Assembly (NCBI GenBank): GCA_017995275.1
Contig: JAGOJE010000005.1
Coordinates: 1 to 16,019, forward strand
DNA from: Rickettsiaceae bacterium
Lineage (GTDB): Bacteria; Pseudomonadota; Alphaproteobacteria; Rickettsiales; Rickettsiaceae
DNA length: 16,019 nucleotides
Direction: 5' to 3'
The notes under the pieces are model-generated. The model was given only the letters and a program-made list of their open reading frames with translations. It was not told the origin of the DNA and ran no database searches. Below, one piece after another: positions 15,316 to 16,019 of the stretch. Position numbers and translations under genes: made by a program. Each line of letters starts with the position of its first letter. The first letter of the stretch is position 1.

Positions 15316-16019
15316 TGGATTCTTTAATAGCGCAGTGGCTTAAATATTTAGAATTAGAGCGAGGATGTTCTATTAATACTGTCGTGTCATATAAAAATGA
15401 CATGGGGAGTTTTCTAGACTTCGTCAAAAATTACAATGGAGAATCTCCATCTTTAGAGAGTATGATGAAGGCGGATTTAAAGCTTGTTAGAAGCTGGCTC
15501 GCGGATCGTTCTATGAATAATTACTCCGCCTCTTCTAGTGCAAGGGCTTTATCTAGTGTGAAGAATTTTTATAAATTTCTCCATTACGCTAAGGGGATAA
15601 CTAATAACGCAATTTTTTCAGCCAGAAGTCCTAAAAAACATAAGCCTTTGCCTAGGGCTCTATCTGTTGAAGATACTGTATTGTCTGTAAAAAATATAGA
15701 GAACTTTGCAAAAAATGACTGGCTTTCTGTTAGGGATAAGGCTTTGCTTTTGCTTATCTATTCATCTGGTCTGCGTATTTCAGAGAGTTGTTCTATAACT
15801 ATGGAGCATGTGAATTCTAGCAATATAAGAATTATAGGTAAGGGTAAGAAGGAGAGGGTTATCCCATGGATTCCAGAGGCTAAAAAAATGGTACAGAAAT
15901 ATTTAAGTTTGGTTCCATATGATGTAACTACTGGCCCCATATTTAGGGGAGAAAAGGGCGGGGCTTTGAGTCCAGTTGTTTTTGCAAGGCAGCTTGTTAC
16001 TTTGCGTCGTAGTCTTGGT
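15315..16019 (+). CDS. xerC: Tyrosine recombinase XerC, N-terminal part (runs off window end)
   Basis: XerC with XerD resolves chromosome dimers at dif sites. 235 codons are present and the frame is open to the last base. Residues 1-95 form the SAM-like N-terminal DNA-binding domain (WLKYLELERGCSINTVVSY; SASSSARALSSVKNFYKFL). The segment KKHKPLPRALS marks the junction. The catalytic domain shows the first active-site Arg154 in SSGLRISE and Lys178 in GKGKKERVIP. The HxxR and the nucleophilic Tyr lie beyond the window. It starts at an ATG sharing one base with the mnmE stop (TAATG), so the two are translationally coupled. XerC is preferred over XerD from the junction segment and SSGLRISE, but XerD or a paralogue cannot be excluded without the C-terminus. 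Confidence 0.88.
   Translation, partial: MDSLIAQWLKYLELERGCSINTVVSYKNDMGSFLDFVKNYNGESPSLESMMKADLKLVRSWLADRSMNNYSASSSARALSSVKNFYKFLHYAKGITNNAIFSARSPKKHKPLPRALSVEDTVLSVKNIENFAKNDWLSVRDKALLLLIYSSGLRISESCSITMEHVNSSNIRIIGKGKKERVIPWIPEAKKMVQKYLSLVPYDVTTGPIFRGEKGGALSPVVFARQLVTLRRSLG

Noticed and set aside
1..16019. CRISPR arrays, insertion sequences or prophage genes
   Set aside because: No regularly spaced repeats, transposase frames, or phage structural genes were seen. The only recombinase is the housekeeping-type XerC coupled to mnmE.

Overview
The window looks like the chromosome of a low-G+C alphaproteobacterium, probably host-associated and in or near Rickettsiales/Holosporales. Evidence: a 1561-residue NAD-glutamate dehydrogenase, a DUF1467 protein, lpxI, a DUF4164-zapA-6S RNA block of alphaproteobacterial type, strong A+T bias and short gene spacing. 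The lineage is inferred from gene content only; no 16S or phylogeny is available here.

Layout. Positions 1-332 (minus): 5' end of gltX and a DUF1467 membrane protein. 447-1440: two small unrecognised genes that converge and overlap at their 3' ends, then a bolA-like gene. 1515-4973 (plus): an accessory-looking pair, an EAL-domain cyclic-di-GMP phosphodiesterase followed by a roughly 700-residue protein. I recognise the latter as a member of the edema factor / CyaA / ExoY class of toxin nucleotidyl cyclases, with every catalytic residue I can place conserved. 4976-13933 (minus): a long co-directional run read in the order gdhB, rodZ-like, DUF4164, zapA, 6S RNA, a G+C-rich structured element, lpxI, trpS, DUF1653, rlmJ. 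13999-16019 (plus): mnmE and the start of xerC, divergent from gdhB.

Most genes are housekeeping: translation (gltX, trpS, mnmE, rlmJ), cell shape and division (rodZ-like, DUF4164, zapA), lipid A (lpxI), glutamate catabolism (gdhB) and chromosome dimer resolution (xerC). The exception is the 1515-4973 pair. One gene is predicted to degrade a bacterial second messenger. The other is predicted to make a cyclic nucleotide, and every characterised member of its class does this inside a host cell after activation by a host protein such as calmodulin or F-actin. A cyclase effector of this class in an intracellular alphaproteobacterium is the main finding.

A second point is the 374-base gap between zapA and lpxI. 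It holds a convincing 6S RNA with its own promoter, followed by an island of about 60% G+C that folds into several hairpins and that I could not assign to any known RNA family.
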